A stretch of 64,000 nt of DNA from Wenzhouxiangella sp. 15190 (lineage in GTDB: Bacteria; Pseudomonadota; Gammaproteobacteria; Xanthomonadales; Wenzhouxiangellaceae): contig NZ_QVMV01000052.1 of assembly GCF_003417465.1 (NCBI RefSeq), positions 182,024 to 246,023 on the forward strand. The letters run 5' to 3'. The notes below the pieces were generated by a model that was not told the DNA's origin, did not search any database, and was given only the letters and a program-made list of their open reading frames with translations. Position numbers and translations under genes: made by a program. This document shows, piece by piece, positions 50,764-59,868 of the stretch; the stretch's first letter is position 1; the number at the start of each line of letters is the position of its first letter.

Positions 50764-52343
50764 TGGTCTTCGGTCTGTTCGTTGACGCGGCGGAGATCGA
50801 GGTGGTGGAAATCGAAGCTGAAGTCGGTCGTCGGCGAAACGGCTTTCATACGGGCGCCTTCGACCTCGCCTTCGGGCGTGAGCGTAAAGGTCATGTAGGC
50901 GTCGGCATTCAGGCGACGGTCTTCCCAGCGCACGATGAAGGTGTCGTGCTGGAAGTGTTCGAGCGGCCCGGTCAGCGGTTCGCTGCGCGGCGAACGGAAC
51001 CAGAGCCGGCCATCGTCTTTCAGGGTCAGCGTGATCTCGCCGTACCAGGGGTCACGATATGTGCCGGCATACGCTTCAAGCGGCAGGCTGGGCGTGCTGT
51101 CGGCATCGCGCTCGGCCATGGCCTCGGCAACGACCTCGGCGCCGGAATCCCGGCGCTGCTGAATCAGCTCGTCGACAACGGCAATCCAGTCGGCATCGTT
51201 TTCGTTGTTGCCGTCCAGGAACAGTTCGGCGATGTCATAGGCTACGGGTCGCGGCACTGCCGACATCCGGTTGTTCGAGACGAACACACCCAGGTCCTCG
51301 CGGGGCAATAACATCAGGTGGGTGGTCATGCCCAGCACCCCGCCGCCGTGGGAATGAAGCGGCTGGCCGTGGAAGGTCGAAATGCTCCAGCCGAGGGCAT
51401 AGGCCGACAGCTCGGCGCCGGCGTGTTCGCTCAGATAACCCGGCGTACGGGTGATCGTCACCGGCGTTAGCAGTTCGTCGAACTGACCCTCGCTGATCAG
51501 CCGTTCGCCGTCGGCGCTCACGCCTTCATCCAGGATGAAGTTCATCCACTTGGCCATGCTTCGGGCGCTGCAGACAATGCCGCCGGCGGGAGCGGCCGTG
51601 TCGCCGAGCAGTCCGGTCGGCGTAGTCTGCAGTTTGCCGTCGACATCGATGTGCGGCGTGGCCATCGACGCGCTTTCCGGCGCCCGATCCCGGGTGGCGG
51701 CGCAATCGTTCATGCCCAGTGGGAAAAGCAGTCTTTCCTCGAGAAAGGACTCGAAAGATTGTCCGGAAACGGCCTCGACCACCATGCCCGCGATGATGTA
51801 GAGGGAGTTGTCGTAGTCGTACTGTGCACGGAAACTGCTGGTCGGTTCGAAGTGACGCATGGCACGAAGGATTTCCTCGCGCGTCGACTTCGCCTGCGGG
51901 AACATCAGCAGGTCGCCCGCGCCCAGCGGCAGGCCGCTGCGGTGGGTGAGCAAGTCGCGGATACGGAATTCGCGCGTCACGTACGGGTCGTGCATGCGGA
52001 ATTCGGGCAGGTGATCGATCACCCGGTCGTCGAAGCTCAGCTTGTCGTCGTCGGCCAGCAACGCCAGCGCGGCGGCGGTGAAGGCCTTGGAGACCGAACC
52101 GATGTGGAACAGGGTGTCGGCATCCACCTGCGTTTCGCCGCCGATTTCGACGATCCCGTGTCCTTTCGCGTAAACCACTTCGCCGTCGTTGATCACCGAT
52201 ACGGTCACCGCCGGCGAACCGAAGGTGTCCATGGCGCGCTCGACCACTGCGTCGATGGCCGATGTGTCGGGGGCGGCCAGTGCCGCCCCCGAAGTCAACA
52301 GGCCGACGGCGAAAAGTGCCGGCCGAATCGCTCTTCCCATCAT
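50760..52343 (-). CDS. Serine hydrolase, class C beta-lactamase/D-peptidase fold
   Basis: 527 aa. Signal peptide (AIRPALFAVGLLTSGAALA). Active-site S83-V-S-K86, the Y-x-N equivalent in YDYDNS, and HSHGGG as the third motif. A C-terminal lipocalin-like extension (SLPLEAYAGTYRDPWYGEITLTLKDDGRL, residues about 410-520) is usual in peptidase and esterase members rather than true beta-lactamases. It likely cuts a peptide or ester in the periplasm. Two adjacent ATGs (52343 and 52340) are both possible. It lies 10 bp after the TonB receptor gene. Confidence 0.85.
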   Translation of the reverse strand: MMGRAIRPALFAVGLLTSGAALAAPDTSAIDAVVERAMDTFGSPAVTVSVINDGEVVYAKGHGIVEIGGETQVDADTLFHIGSVSKAFTAAALALLADDDKLSFDDRVIDHLPEFRMHDPYVTREFRIRDLLTHRSGLPLGAGDLLMFPQAKSTREEILRAMRHFEPTSSFRAQYDYDNSLYIIAGMVVEAVSGQSFESFLEERLLFPLGMNDCAATRDRAPESASMATPHIDVDGKLQTTPTGLLGDTAAPAGGIVCSARSMAKWMNFILDEGVSADGERLISEGQFDELLTPVTITRTPGYLSEHAGAELSAYALGWSISTFHGQPLHSHGGGVLGMTTHLMLLPREDLGVFVSNNRMSAVPRPVAYDIAELFLDGNNENDADWIAVVDELIQQRRDSGAEVVAEAMAERDADSTPSLPLEAYAGTYRDPWYGEITLTLKDDGRLWFRSPRSEPLTGPLEHFQHDTFIVRWEDRRLNADAYMTFTLTPEGEVEGARMKAVSPTTDFSFDFHHLDLRRVNEQTEDQ

Positions 52344-52353
52344 GGCGCGCGGC

Positions 52354-54624
52354 TTACTGGAAGTGCCAGCGCACCATGGCGCCGTAAGTTCGAGGCTGCG
52401 TGGGTGCGCCCGTGGGAATCGTGGCGAAGCTCGGCGAGAAAGCGGTCCATGCCCACTCGTCGAACACATTGTTGACGTAGAGCGAGATATCGAAATTCCG
52501 CAACGCTACGCCGGCACGCAGGTCGACCAGGTGGTAGTCGTCGATATCCACCCGCGGCGACGAGGGCGGAAACTCCGTGCCCGAGGCGTCGGTATAGCCG
52601 TCGAAGCCCACCGGCATCTCGCCCTTGTAGCGATACGAGGCACCCACGTAGGCCGGCCGCTCGCCGAGGCGGAAGCTGTAGTTGGCGTCCAGTACCGCCT
52701 GCCACTCCGGCGTACTCGGCAGCTGATCACCGTCGGCGCCGCCCAGATCGGGCTCGTCGGCGGCCAGTTCGGCGTTGACGTAGGACAGCGAGCCGGTCAG
52801 CGTCAGCGCATCGGTCACGGCCATGCCGAGCGTGGCTTCCAGGCCGCGGCTGACCGCCTTTTCGGCATTGCCAACTACTTGCGTGCCGTTGCGAACGACG
52901 CCGATCTGGTAGTCCTGCCAGTCGATGTAGTAGCCAGCCAGGTCGTAGGTGAAGCGGCCGTCGGCCGAACTGCCCTTCACGCCGGCTTCGTAGCTGACAA
53001 GGTCGTCGGGCTCGAAGAACGGATTGGAGAGCGGCTCACCGGTTTCAGGGTTGAGCAACAGGAAATTGGCGCCGCCCGGCCGGAAGCCGGAAGCCACGCG
53101 CGTGTAGAACGACATATTTTCCGCAGGGCGATAGCGCAGGTTGAACAGGAAGTTGGTGACATCGTCCTCGATTTCGGAAAGCGGCAGCGGTGCGAGCAGC
53201 GGCCCGACCGTGTTGAGCTCGACGTCGTTGGAATAGTCCGTATAGCGCAGGCCCAGGCTGGCGTCGAGCTGGGGCGTGAAGTACCAGGTGCCCGTGGCGA
53301 AGGCCGAAAGCTCCTCGTAATTGGAGGGGAAGTTGGCAAAATACAGCGGCACGTCGGGCGTGATCACCAGATCCTGGATGTTGAAACCCTCTTCCTCGGT
53401 ATAGAAGGTACCGACGATCCACTCGAAGCTTTCATTGGAGTCCGACGTCAAGCGGAGTTCCTGCGTCCACTTGTCGAAGCCCAGATCGCCAACCAGCACC
53501 GCCGAAGAGTGGGGCGCGGTATCCGGGAAGAACTGGTCGGCGAAACTGGCGAAGGACTCGGTCACGTCCGCTTCCTGCTTGAAGAACATCTCCTGGTAGC
53601 TGGTCACCGAGGTCAGTTCGCCCAAGCCGAGGTCGTAGTTGACTGTCAGGCCGCCGAGCGATGCCTCGTACTCGCTGGGGTTGATGGCCGCCTGGCCCGT
53701 TTCGTATTCACCGTGGATCGGTTCGGCCGCGCCGAAGCCCGGAACCGGCAAGTCCCGGGCGTAGTTGGCCTGAACCAGCGAAGTCCCGTCCTGGGTGGCG
53801 CTCTGGTGAAGCCCCTGCAGTTTGACTTCCAGCCGGTCGGTGACCTCCCAGAGAAGACTGCCGGAACCGCCGTAGTATTCGTAGTCGTCCCAGTTGTCTT
53901 CCCCGATCGTCACGTTATCGACATAGCCACTGGTGTCTTCCCTGAATACCGTCAGGCTGCCGCCGAGTGTGTCCTGGACCAGCGGGCCGTTGAGATTGGC
54001 GCGGTAGAGCTGATTGAAGCCCCCGCCTTCGGTATTGGACAGGTTGGTCGAAACACTGCCCGACCCAGCATTGAGCGAGGGCGCGCGGGTATTGAACTTG
54101 AGGATGCCGCCCATGGCGCTGGCACCGTAGAGCGTGCCCTGAGGCCCTTTCATCACGTCGAGGGTGCCCAGGTCCAGCAGGGTGCCGTCGAGCGGCGTGG
54201 GCTGGGTGTAGACCGTGGACGAGCCGAAGGGAATGTCGTCGACATAGCTGGAAACGCCGGCTGACAACTGGGCGTTGATGCCGCGCATGTAGACATTGTT
54301 GAGGTACGGACGACCACTGTTGGTGGTCGATACGCCCGGGACGAAAGTCAGGATGTCGGTCAGTCCGGCAAAGCCGGCGTCGATGCGCTCGTCGGTGTCG
54401 ATCGTGGACACCGCCATGGCGACGTCCTGCAGTGCTTCCTCGCGCCGTGAGGCGGTGACGACAATGACATCATCCAGCTCCGTGTTTCGTTCGTCCTGTC
54501 GTTCATCTTCGACCTGGTCATTGTCTTCCTGTGCCAGGGTGTCGGGTGCAAGGCTCAGCCCGGCGGCGATGGCGAGTGCCAGGATTGTGACATTGAGCGT
54601 CGTTGTGTTCGGTTTGTTCATCAT
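52354..54624 (-). CDS. TonB-dependent outer-membrane receptor
   Basis: 756 aa. Signal peptide ending near DTLAQ; TonB-box-like DDVIVVTASRREE; plug with VYMRGINAQLSAGVSSYVDDIPFGS and LGTLDVMKGPQGTLYGASAMGGIL; barrel ending RTYGAMVRWHFQ. The wording belongs to the broad group of receptors for siderophores, sugars or peptides. Context (two peptidase-like hydrolases, permease, dipeptide epimerase, AraC regulator) points to an organic nutrient rather than iron. Two adjacent ATGs at the start are equivalent. Confidence 0.88.
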   Translation of the reverse strand: MMNKPNTTTLNVTILALAIAAGLSLAPDTLAQEDNDQVEDERQDERNTELDDVIVVTASRREEALQDVAMAVSTIDTDERIDAGFAGLTDILTFVPGVSTTNSGRPYLNNVYMRGINAQLSAGVSSYVDDIPFGSSTVYTQPTPLDGTLLDLGTLDVMKGPQGTLYGASAMGGILKFNTRAPSLNAGSGSVSTNLSNTEGGGFNQLYRANLNGPLVQDTLGGSLTVFREDTSGYVDNVTIGEDNWDDYEYYGGSGSLLWEVTDRLEVKLQGLHQSATQDGTSLVQANYARDLPVPGFGAAEPIHGEYETGQAAINPSEYEASLGGLTVNYDLGLGELTSVTSYQEMFFKQEADVTESFASFADQFFPDTAPHSSAVLVGDLGFDKWTQELRLTSDSNESFEWIVGTFYTEEEGFNIQDLVITPDVPLYFANFPSNYEELSAFATGTWYFTPQLDASLGLRYTDYSNDVELNTVGPLLAPLPLSEIEDDVTNFLFNLRYRPAENMSFYTRVASGFRPGGANFLLLNPETGEPLSNPFFEPDDLVSYEAGVKGSSADGRFTYDLAGYYIDWQDYQIGVVRNGTQVVGNAEKAVSRGLEATLGMAVTDALTLTGSLSYVNAELAADEPDLGGADGDQLPSTPEWQAVLDANYSFRLGERPAYVGASYRYKGEMPVGFDGYTDASGTEFPPSSPRVDIDDYHLVDLRAGVALRNFDISLYVNNVFDEWAWTAFSPSFATIPTGAPTQPRTYGAMVRWHFQ

Positions 54625-54792
54625 GTCTCAGGTCCCCGTGATCGTTGACCATATCGTGGTTGGCGGTTGCCGTGGTCCGCCCGATGCAGACTCCCCAGGG
54701 GTCCGGCGGGGCGGATTTAATCCAATGGTAATCCGGAAATTTTTGATGAATTAGGCTGAGGCGACTTATTATTGTGCAAATCCGACAGGGCC

Positions 54793-55836
54793 TCAGTGTC
54801 GGTGGGATCGGCGCCAGGCCTTGGGACTGCAGCCGTTCAGCCGTCGGAAAGCGCGCGAGAAGGCCGAGTGATCCTGATAACCGACGATGTCGCCGATCTC
54901 CGAAATCGAGTGCCGGTTCTCGTTGAGCAACAAGCGGGCGGCCTCGATCCGGCGGGTGATGATGTATTGGCCGATGGTGGCGCCGTGCAGGGACTTGAAA
55001 CCGCTCTTGAGCTGGGTTTCCGATATGCCCAGGTGCCGGGCCAGCTGAGGCAGTGTCGGCGGGTTGGCATACTCTCGGTTGAGGATGGTGCTGGCGCGGC
55101 GGATGATGTCCCCGCGCGGGAAGGCAGTCTGGACGGCGTCGCGCTCCAGGTAGGCCTGGTTGTTCTTGAGAACCTGCAGCCCGATGCTGAGCAGTTCGTG
55201 GAACTTGGCGAACATCCAGTGATTGAGCAGCCGTCCAGAAACCGGCAGGTGGAAGAATGACCAGGTCAGTTCGCGATGGACATCTTCCAGAAACAGCACA
55301 CGCTGGCGTGGCTGGTCGTGACGACCCTCCAGGATGTCGCGCAACCAGGCCGGGTAATCTTCCGGCTGCTCACCCATCCGTTCCATCAAGTTCGACAAAG
55401 TCGTGTACACCACCACATGGCGGATGGTCTCGTTCACCTTGGGCGCGCGGTATGTGAGTTCGAGGCCCGGCAGCGCGGAGACGATGATGGCCGGCCCCAA
55501 GTCGTGGACGTTCTTGTGTTCGCCCAGGAACTCGGACCGCTTGACCGAGGACACGAACTGGAAGCTGATCAGGTCGGCGACTTTGTTGTGGATCACGACG
55601 GGCGCGCGCAGGAATGAATCGTTGATCTCGATCATGCGGTCCTCATCCAGCCTGTAGCAATGTGACCGCCCCAGCGCACTGTCGCCCATGTACTCGATGA
55701 AACGATTATCCGGCGACGAATGGAACCGGGATATGCATTGGGCATTCTCGAACAGCTGGCTAAGCTCCGCCGTCGATGCCGCCTCGGGGTCGAAGCCGGG
55801 GGCCATGTGCACGCAATACTCGTCGCCGAAAATCAT
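54793..55836 (-). CDS. AraC-family transcriptional regulator
   Basis: 347 aa. C-terminal double helix-turn-helix: LPQLARHLGISETQLKSGFKSLHGATIGQYIITRRIEAARLLLNENRHSISEIGDIVGYQDHSAFSRAFRRLNGCSPKAWR. The N-terminal 220 residues are a sensing domain with no clear match. The ATG taken here lies exactly at the predicted start of transcription behind a TATAAT box, with no Shine-Dalgarno sequence. It sits between the TonB receptor operon and the second hydrolase gene, and probably controls one or both. Confidence 0.85.
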   Translation of the reverse strand: MIFGDEYCVHMAPGFDPEAASTAELSQLFENAQCISRFHSSPDNRFIEYMGDSALGRSHCYRLDEDRMIEINDSFLRAPVVIHNKVADLISFQFVSSVKRSEFLGEHKNVHDLGPAIIVSALPGLELTYRAPKVNETIRHVVVYTTLSNLMERMGEQPEDYPAWLRDILEGRHDQPRQRVLFLEDVHRELTWSFFHLPVSGRLLNHWMFAKFHELLSIGLQVLKNNQAYLERDAVQTAFPRGDIIRRASTILNREYANPPTLPQLARHLGISETQLKSGFKSLHGATIGQYIITRRIEAARLLLNENRHSISEIGDIVGYQDHSAFSRAFRRLNGCSPKAWRRSHRH

Positions 55837-55842
55837 GGGGCG

Positions 55843-55848
55843 ATTATA
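55843..55848 (-). promoter_or_regulatory. Consensus -10 box for a leaderless araC-family mRNA
   Basis: TATAAT on the minus strand. Seven bases after its last base is the A of the ATG at 55836, which would be +1. The -35 region is weak. Confidence 0.5.
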
Positions 55849-55961
55849 GGCATAACCGACGAGTCTGCATATTTTTCTGTCGTATCGGCCTAACCGGCTT
55901 TTCCGGCCCACGGGTAACATCGGGCCAATTCAGCCATTACCGAACCCAAACAGGACGGGCC

Positions 55962-57983
55962 ATGAACTGCATCCACCGCTTCACTTTCGCTGCCATTCTC
56001 GCCGTACTGCTCGCCAGTTCCGCCCTGGCGCAGGACGATTCGGTCACCACGCCGGAGCCCGCCGTTGGGGACGAGGCCGGAACATCAGTCGCGCAGGACG
56101 AGGACGCGCCGGGTGCCCCGGACGAAGCTTCCAGGCCGTCCGGACTGGATGACACCGCGGCACTGGAAGCCTTCATCGACGGTGTGGTCGAGCCGCTGAT
56201 GCGCAACAACAACAGCCCGTCCGGCACCGTGGCCATCGCCCGCGACGGCGAATTCATATTCACCAAGGGTTACGGTTACAAGGATATCGCCGCGCAGGAA
56301 CCGGTTGACCCCGAGACAACGCTGTTCCGGCCCGGCTCGGTATCCAAGCTGGCCACCTGGGTGGCCGTCATGCAGTTGGTGGAGCAGGGCAAGCTCGATC
56401 TCGACACGGACATCAACGAGTACCTGGAGGCGGTGGAGATTCCCGCCACGTTCGACGAGCCCATCACCCTGTGGCATGTCATGACGCATACCACCGGCTT
56501 CGAGGACGGGGGCATGGGCTACCTGATTATCGAAGACCCGGACAAAGCCCTGCCGCTCAAGGAGGCGATGCAGCGGTATCGCCAGGAGCGCGTCAACCCG
56601 CCGGGTGCCCAGAGCGCCTACTCCAACTACGCCACGGCGCTCGCCGGCCTGATCGTGGCCAATGTCTCCGGTCAGCCGTTCAACGAGTACGTCGCCGAGC
56701 ACATCTTCGAGCCCCTCGGCATGGACACCGCGACTTTCGATGAGCCCCTGCCCGAGCATCTCGAAGACCAGGTGGCCACGAGCTACGGCTTCGAGGCCGG
56801 CGGCTACAAGGAAAAGCCCTTCGAGATCGTCAGCAGCTTCGGGCCGGCCGGCGGTCAGTCGGCCAGCGCCACCGACATGGTGCGCTTCGCCCAGGCGATC
56901 CTGAATGGTGGCAGTCTGGACGGCCAGCAGATCCTGCGCCCGGAAACGGTCGAGGAGATGCTCAGCCTGCAGTTCAGCCACGACGAGCGCCTGATGGGCA
57001 TGGCGCTGGGCTGGTACGAAACCGATTACGAAGGCACGCGGGTGATGGGTCACGGCGGCGATACCCGCTGGTTCCATTCCTATCTCGGCGTTGACGAGAC
57101 CCACGACCTGGCATTCTTCGCGTCCTTCTCCGGTTCGGGCGGTAGCGCCGTGCGCTCTGCGCTGTTTCCGGCCTTCTACGGACAGTATTTCCCGCGCGAC
57201 GAAGCGCCGCCGGAGCCGCCGGAGGACTTCGCCGAGAGAGCCGGACGCTACGCCGGAGAGTATGGGTTCTGGCGCACCAATTTCTCCAAGATCGAGAAGG
57301 CCCTGCGCATGAGCAGCGTGGTCCAGGTATCGCCCGGGCCGAACAACACGCTGGTCGTCGGTTTTGGCGGTAACGCCAAGCAGTACGTTGAAGTCGGCGA
57401 TAACCTGTTTCGTGCACGCAACGAGGACGTAACCCTCGTCGCCGGCGTGGCCCCGCGCCTGATCGCTTTCCAGGAAAACGATGCCGGCGAGATCACCGGT
57501 TTCGTCATGGACGGCCTGCCGTTCATGTCGCTGCGTACGCTCAAACCATGGGAAACGCCGAACGTCAACTATATGTTGCTGGGTTTTGCGTTCCTGGTGT
57601 TCCTGGCAGTGCTGCTGCGGCGCTTCTTCCAGCGTTCGGCCATAAAGGCATGGCCGGCACCCGACCGGTCCGCCTACGGGGCCGCCGTGTTGGCCTCGGC
57701 CGCCAACTGGCTGGCGCTGATTACCGGCGTGATCGTCATCTCGGTCGTAGGCGACAGCATGTTCAGCGAGATCTCCACACTGTTCAAGGTGTGGCTGGTG
57801 ATGCCGATTCTCGCCGTGATTGCCTGTCTCTGGCTGCTGTTCAAGCTGGCGGTGGTCTGGAAAGACGGCCTGCTGGCCAGTCTCTGGGCGCGGCTGCGCT
57901 ACACCGTCGTGGCGCTTTGCGGTCTGTTCGTGATCTGGTTCTACTGGTTCTGGAACATCCTTGGATTCCAGTACCTGGCATGA
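55962..57983 (+). CDS. Serine hydrolase (class C beta-lactamase fold) with C-terminal membrane helices
   Basis: 673 aa. Signal peptide MNCIHRFTFAAILAVLLASSALA, an acidic linker, then the hydrolase domain with S126-V-S-K129, Y-S-N in QSAYSNYATA and HGGDTRWFHS, and a C-terminal part with four hydrophobic segments (about 540-560, 585-610, 620-645, 650-668). A periplasmic peptidase or esterase tethered to the inner membrane fits best. AGGA precedes the ATG. It runs with the dipeptide epimerase gene and is divergent from the AraC-type regulator. Confidence 0.85.
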   Translation: MNCIHRFTFAAILAVLLASSALAQDDSVTTPEPAVGDEAGTSVAQDEDAPGAPDEASRPSGLDDTAALEAFIDGVVEPLMRNNNSPSGTVAIARDGEFIFTKGYGYKDIAAQEPVDPETTLFRPGSVSKLATWVAVMQLVEQGKLDLDTDINEYLEAVEIPATFDEPITLWHVMTHTTGFEDGGMGYLIIEDPDKALPLKEAMQRYRQERVNPPGAQSAYSNYATALAGLIVANVSGQPFNEYVAEHIFEPLGMDTATFDEPLPEHLEDQVATSYGFEAGGYKEKPFEIVSSFGPAGGQSASATDMVRFAQAILNGGSLDGQQILRPETVEEMLSLQFSHDERLMGMALGWYETDYEGTRVMGHGGDTRWFHSYLGVDETHDLAFFASFSGSGGSAVRSALFPAFYGQYFPRDEAPPEPPEDFAERAGRYAGEYGFWRTNFSKIEKALRMSSVVQVSPGPNNTLVVGFGGNAKQYVEVGDNLFRARNEDVTLVAGVAPRLIAFQENDAGEITGFVMDGLPFMSLRTLKPWETPNVNYMLLGFAFLVFLAVLLRRFFQRSAIKAWPAPDRSAYGAAVLASAANWLALITGVIVISVVGDSMFSEISTLFKVWLVMPILAVIACLWLLFKLAVVWKDGLLASLWARLRYTVVALCGLFVIWFYWFWNILGFQYLA

Positions 57984-58009
57984 ACCGAAACATTGCAAGG
58001 GAACGGCGC

Positions 58010-58984
58010 ATGCGCCAGATAACGTTTCGCCGGGAAGACTGGAAACTCCGCTTCCCGTTCACCATCACCGACCACGTCTTCACCGGTGTAGAGGCCCTGT
58101 ACGTGGAAATCGCCGAGGGTGGTCACACCGGCCGTGGCGAGGCCAGCGGTGTCTACTATCTGGGCGAGAACGGTGACAGTATGCTGGCCCAGGCGGAGAC
58201 CGTGCGTGCGGCCCTCGAGGCCGGCGCCGGGCGCCGGGAACTGCTGTCGTCGCTGCCGGTCGGCGGCGTGCGCAACGCCATCGACTGCGCACTCTGGGAC
58301 CTGGAGGCCAAGCAGGCCGGCAAACGCGTCTGGGAGTTGGCGGACATCGTCCCCGACGAGACTTACACGTTCGGTACCGTGGGTATCGATACGCCCGAAC
58401 GCATGGCGGCCGCCGCCCGGCAAATCGATGGCGATCGGATCAAGGTCAAGCTCAGCGGCGAGCAGTCGGTCGAGCGCATTTCCGCGGTACGCCAGGCGCG
58501 CCCCGGGGCCCGGATCGTCGTCGACGTGAACCAGGGTTGGAGCTTCGAACAGCTCGAAGCGCTGGCACCGAAGTTCTGCGAGCTGCGAATCGACATGATC
58601 GAGCAGCCGCTGCCGCGCGGCGGTGACGAGGCGCTGGAAGGCTACCAATCGCCGGTACCGCTGTGTGCCGACGAGTCCTGCCTGGACCGCTCCGAGTTCG
58701 AAGCCGCGGCCCGGCGCTACCAGATGATCAACATCAAGCTCGACAAGACCGGCGGCCTGACCGAGGCACTGGAACTGGCCCGCCTGGCCAGGACACGCGG
58801 CCTGGAGCTGATGGTCGGCAACATGGTGGGCACCTCCCTGGCCATGGCCCCGGGTTATGTCGTCGCCCAGCTCTGCCGTTACGCTGACCTGGACGGCGCC
58901 CTGTTCCTGGAGCAGGACCGCGAACACGCGATGTCCTTCGAGAACGGCCGCGTGTCGCCGCCGGATCCCGCGCTCTGGGGTTGA
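58010..58984 (+). CDS. Dipeptide epimerase (L-Ala-D/L-Glu epimerase type)
   Basis: 324 aa enolase-superfamily enzyme. Active-site set: K145-x-K147 (IKVKLSG), D172 (VDVNQG), E198 (IEQPLP), D221 (CADES) and K243-x-D245 (NIKLDKTGG). This is the pattern of muconate-lactonizing-subgroup dipeptide epimerases, which invert the second residue of dipeptides such as L-Ala-D-Glu from cell-wall recycling. I chose the ATG with AAGGGAA upstream; an ATG at 57980 overlapping the hydrolase stop is an alternative. Confidence 0.85.
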   Translation: MRQITFRREDWKLRFPFTITDHVFTGVEALYVEIAEGGHTGRGEASGVYYLGENGDSMLAQAETVRAALEAGAGRRELLSSLPVGGVRNAIDCALWDLEAKQAGKRVWELADIVPDETYTFGTVGIDTPERMAAAARQIDGDRIKVKLSGEQSVERISAVRQARPGARIVVDVNQGWSFEQLEALAPKFCELRIDMIEQPLPRGGDEALEGYQSPVPLCADESCLDRSEFEAAARRYQMINIKLDKTGGLTEALELARLARTRGLELMVGNMVGTSLAMAPGYVVAQLCRYADLDGALFLEQDREHAMSFENGRVSPPDPALWG

Positions 58985-58999
58985 TCTATTGGTGGCCCA

Positions 59000-59269
59000 C
59001 TAGATCGGGTCGGTGAACTGGGTGGTACCAATGCCCCGGTCGGGCAGCAGAACCGGGATGCCGTCGATGACCAGGTAGATCACCTTGTCGTCACGGGTGA
59101 TCAGCGCCTCGCGCGGTTTTTCTTCCACCGGGCTGTGGTCGACGTACAGCACTTCACCCGATTCAATGCGGTCGGCCAGCTTCTTCAGCCGGCTCTTTTC
59201 GAGCGGACGCAACGGCTGGTGGCTCACCGGGCAGCACAGGATGTCTAAAAGGGGGTCTGTAATGGCCAT
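59000..59269 (-). CDS. Trm112-family (YcaR/UPF0434-like) small protein
   Basis: 89 aa. Opens MAITDPLLDILCCPVSHQPL and closes with LVIDGIPVLLPDRG, the family's two conserved ends; an insertion of charged residues lies between. Trm112-like proteins serve as small zinc-finger-like partners of methyltransferases; here only part of the cysteine set is present. It converges on the epimerase gene and is divergent from purE. Confidence 0.8.
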   Translation of the reverse strand: MAITDPLLDILCCPVSHQPLRPLEKSRLKKLADRIESGEVLYVDHSPVEEKPREALITRDDKVIYLVIDGIPVLLPDRGIGTTQFTDPI

Positions 59270-59370
59270 GGGCGAATTGTATCCGCTCCGCGCAATGGCG
59301 GGAAGCGCGTTTACTGGGGCATCCGGCACTGCTAGTATTGCCTGCTTTCCCTTAGCGGAAGGATCGCAAA

Positions 59371-59868
59371 ATGGCCGAAGCCGCTCTGATCGGCATCATC
59401 ATGGGCTCGAAAAGCGACTGGGAGACGATGTCGCACGCCGCCGAAGTACTCGAAGCGTTGGCGGTTGCGCACGAGGTCAAGGTCGTTTCCGCGCACCGAA
59501 CGCCAGACGCCATGTTCGAATATGCCGAAAGTGCCGAGGAGCGCGGCATCGAGGTCATCATCGCCGGGGCCGGTGGCGCGGCTCATCTGCCCGGCATGGT
59601 TGCCTCCAAGACCGTGTTGCCGGTACTGGGCGTTCCCGTGCAATCGCGAACCCTCCACGGGCTCGACTCGCTGCTCTCGATCGCCCAGATGCCGGGTGGC
59701 GTGCCGGTCGGCACGCTGGCCATCGGCAAGGCGGGCGCGATCAACGCCGGCCTGCTGGCCGCCTCGATGGTCGGCCGGGCGCATCCCGAAATCCGCGAGC
59801 GCTATCGTCAGTGGCGTCAGGCCCAGACCGACAGCGTGCTGGCGGCCACCGACCCGCGACAGTCATGA
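59371..59868 (+). CDS. purE: N5-carboxyaminoimidazole ribonucleotide mutase PurE
   Basis: 165 aa class I PurE of purine synthesis, converting N5-CAIR to CAIR. Motifs: [20 protein letters not shown] (catalytic histidine), [21 protein letters not shown] and [22 protein letters not shown]. The stop overlaps the purK start by 4 nt. Confidence 0.97.
   Translation: MAEAALIGIIMGSKSDWETMSHAAEVLEALAVAHEVKVVSAHRTPDAMFEYAESAEERGIEVIIAGAGGAAHLPGMVASKTVLPVLGVPVQSRTLHGLDSLLSIAQMPGGVPVGTLAIGKAGAINAGLLAASMVGRAHPEIRERYRQWRQAQTDSVLAATDPRQS

Noticed and set aside
52189..54264. Plus-strand open frame of about 690 codons opposite the TonB receptor gene
   Set aside because: It is the antisense of a well-supported receptor gene, with low-complexity Val/Arg/Gly composition typical of shadows.
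56085..57998. Minus-strand open frame of about 637 codons opposite the second serine hydrolase
   Set aside because: The plus-strand gene has a signal peptide, catalytic motifs and a ribosome site; the antisense frame has none.
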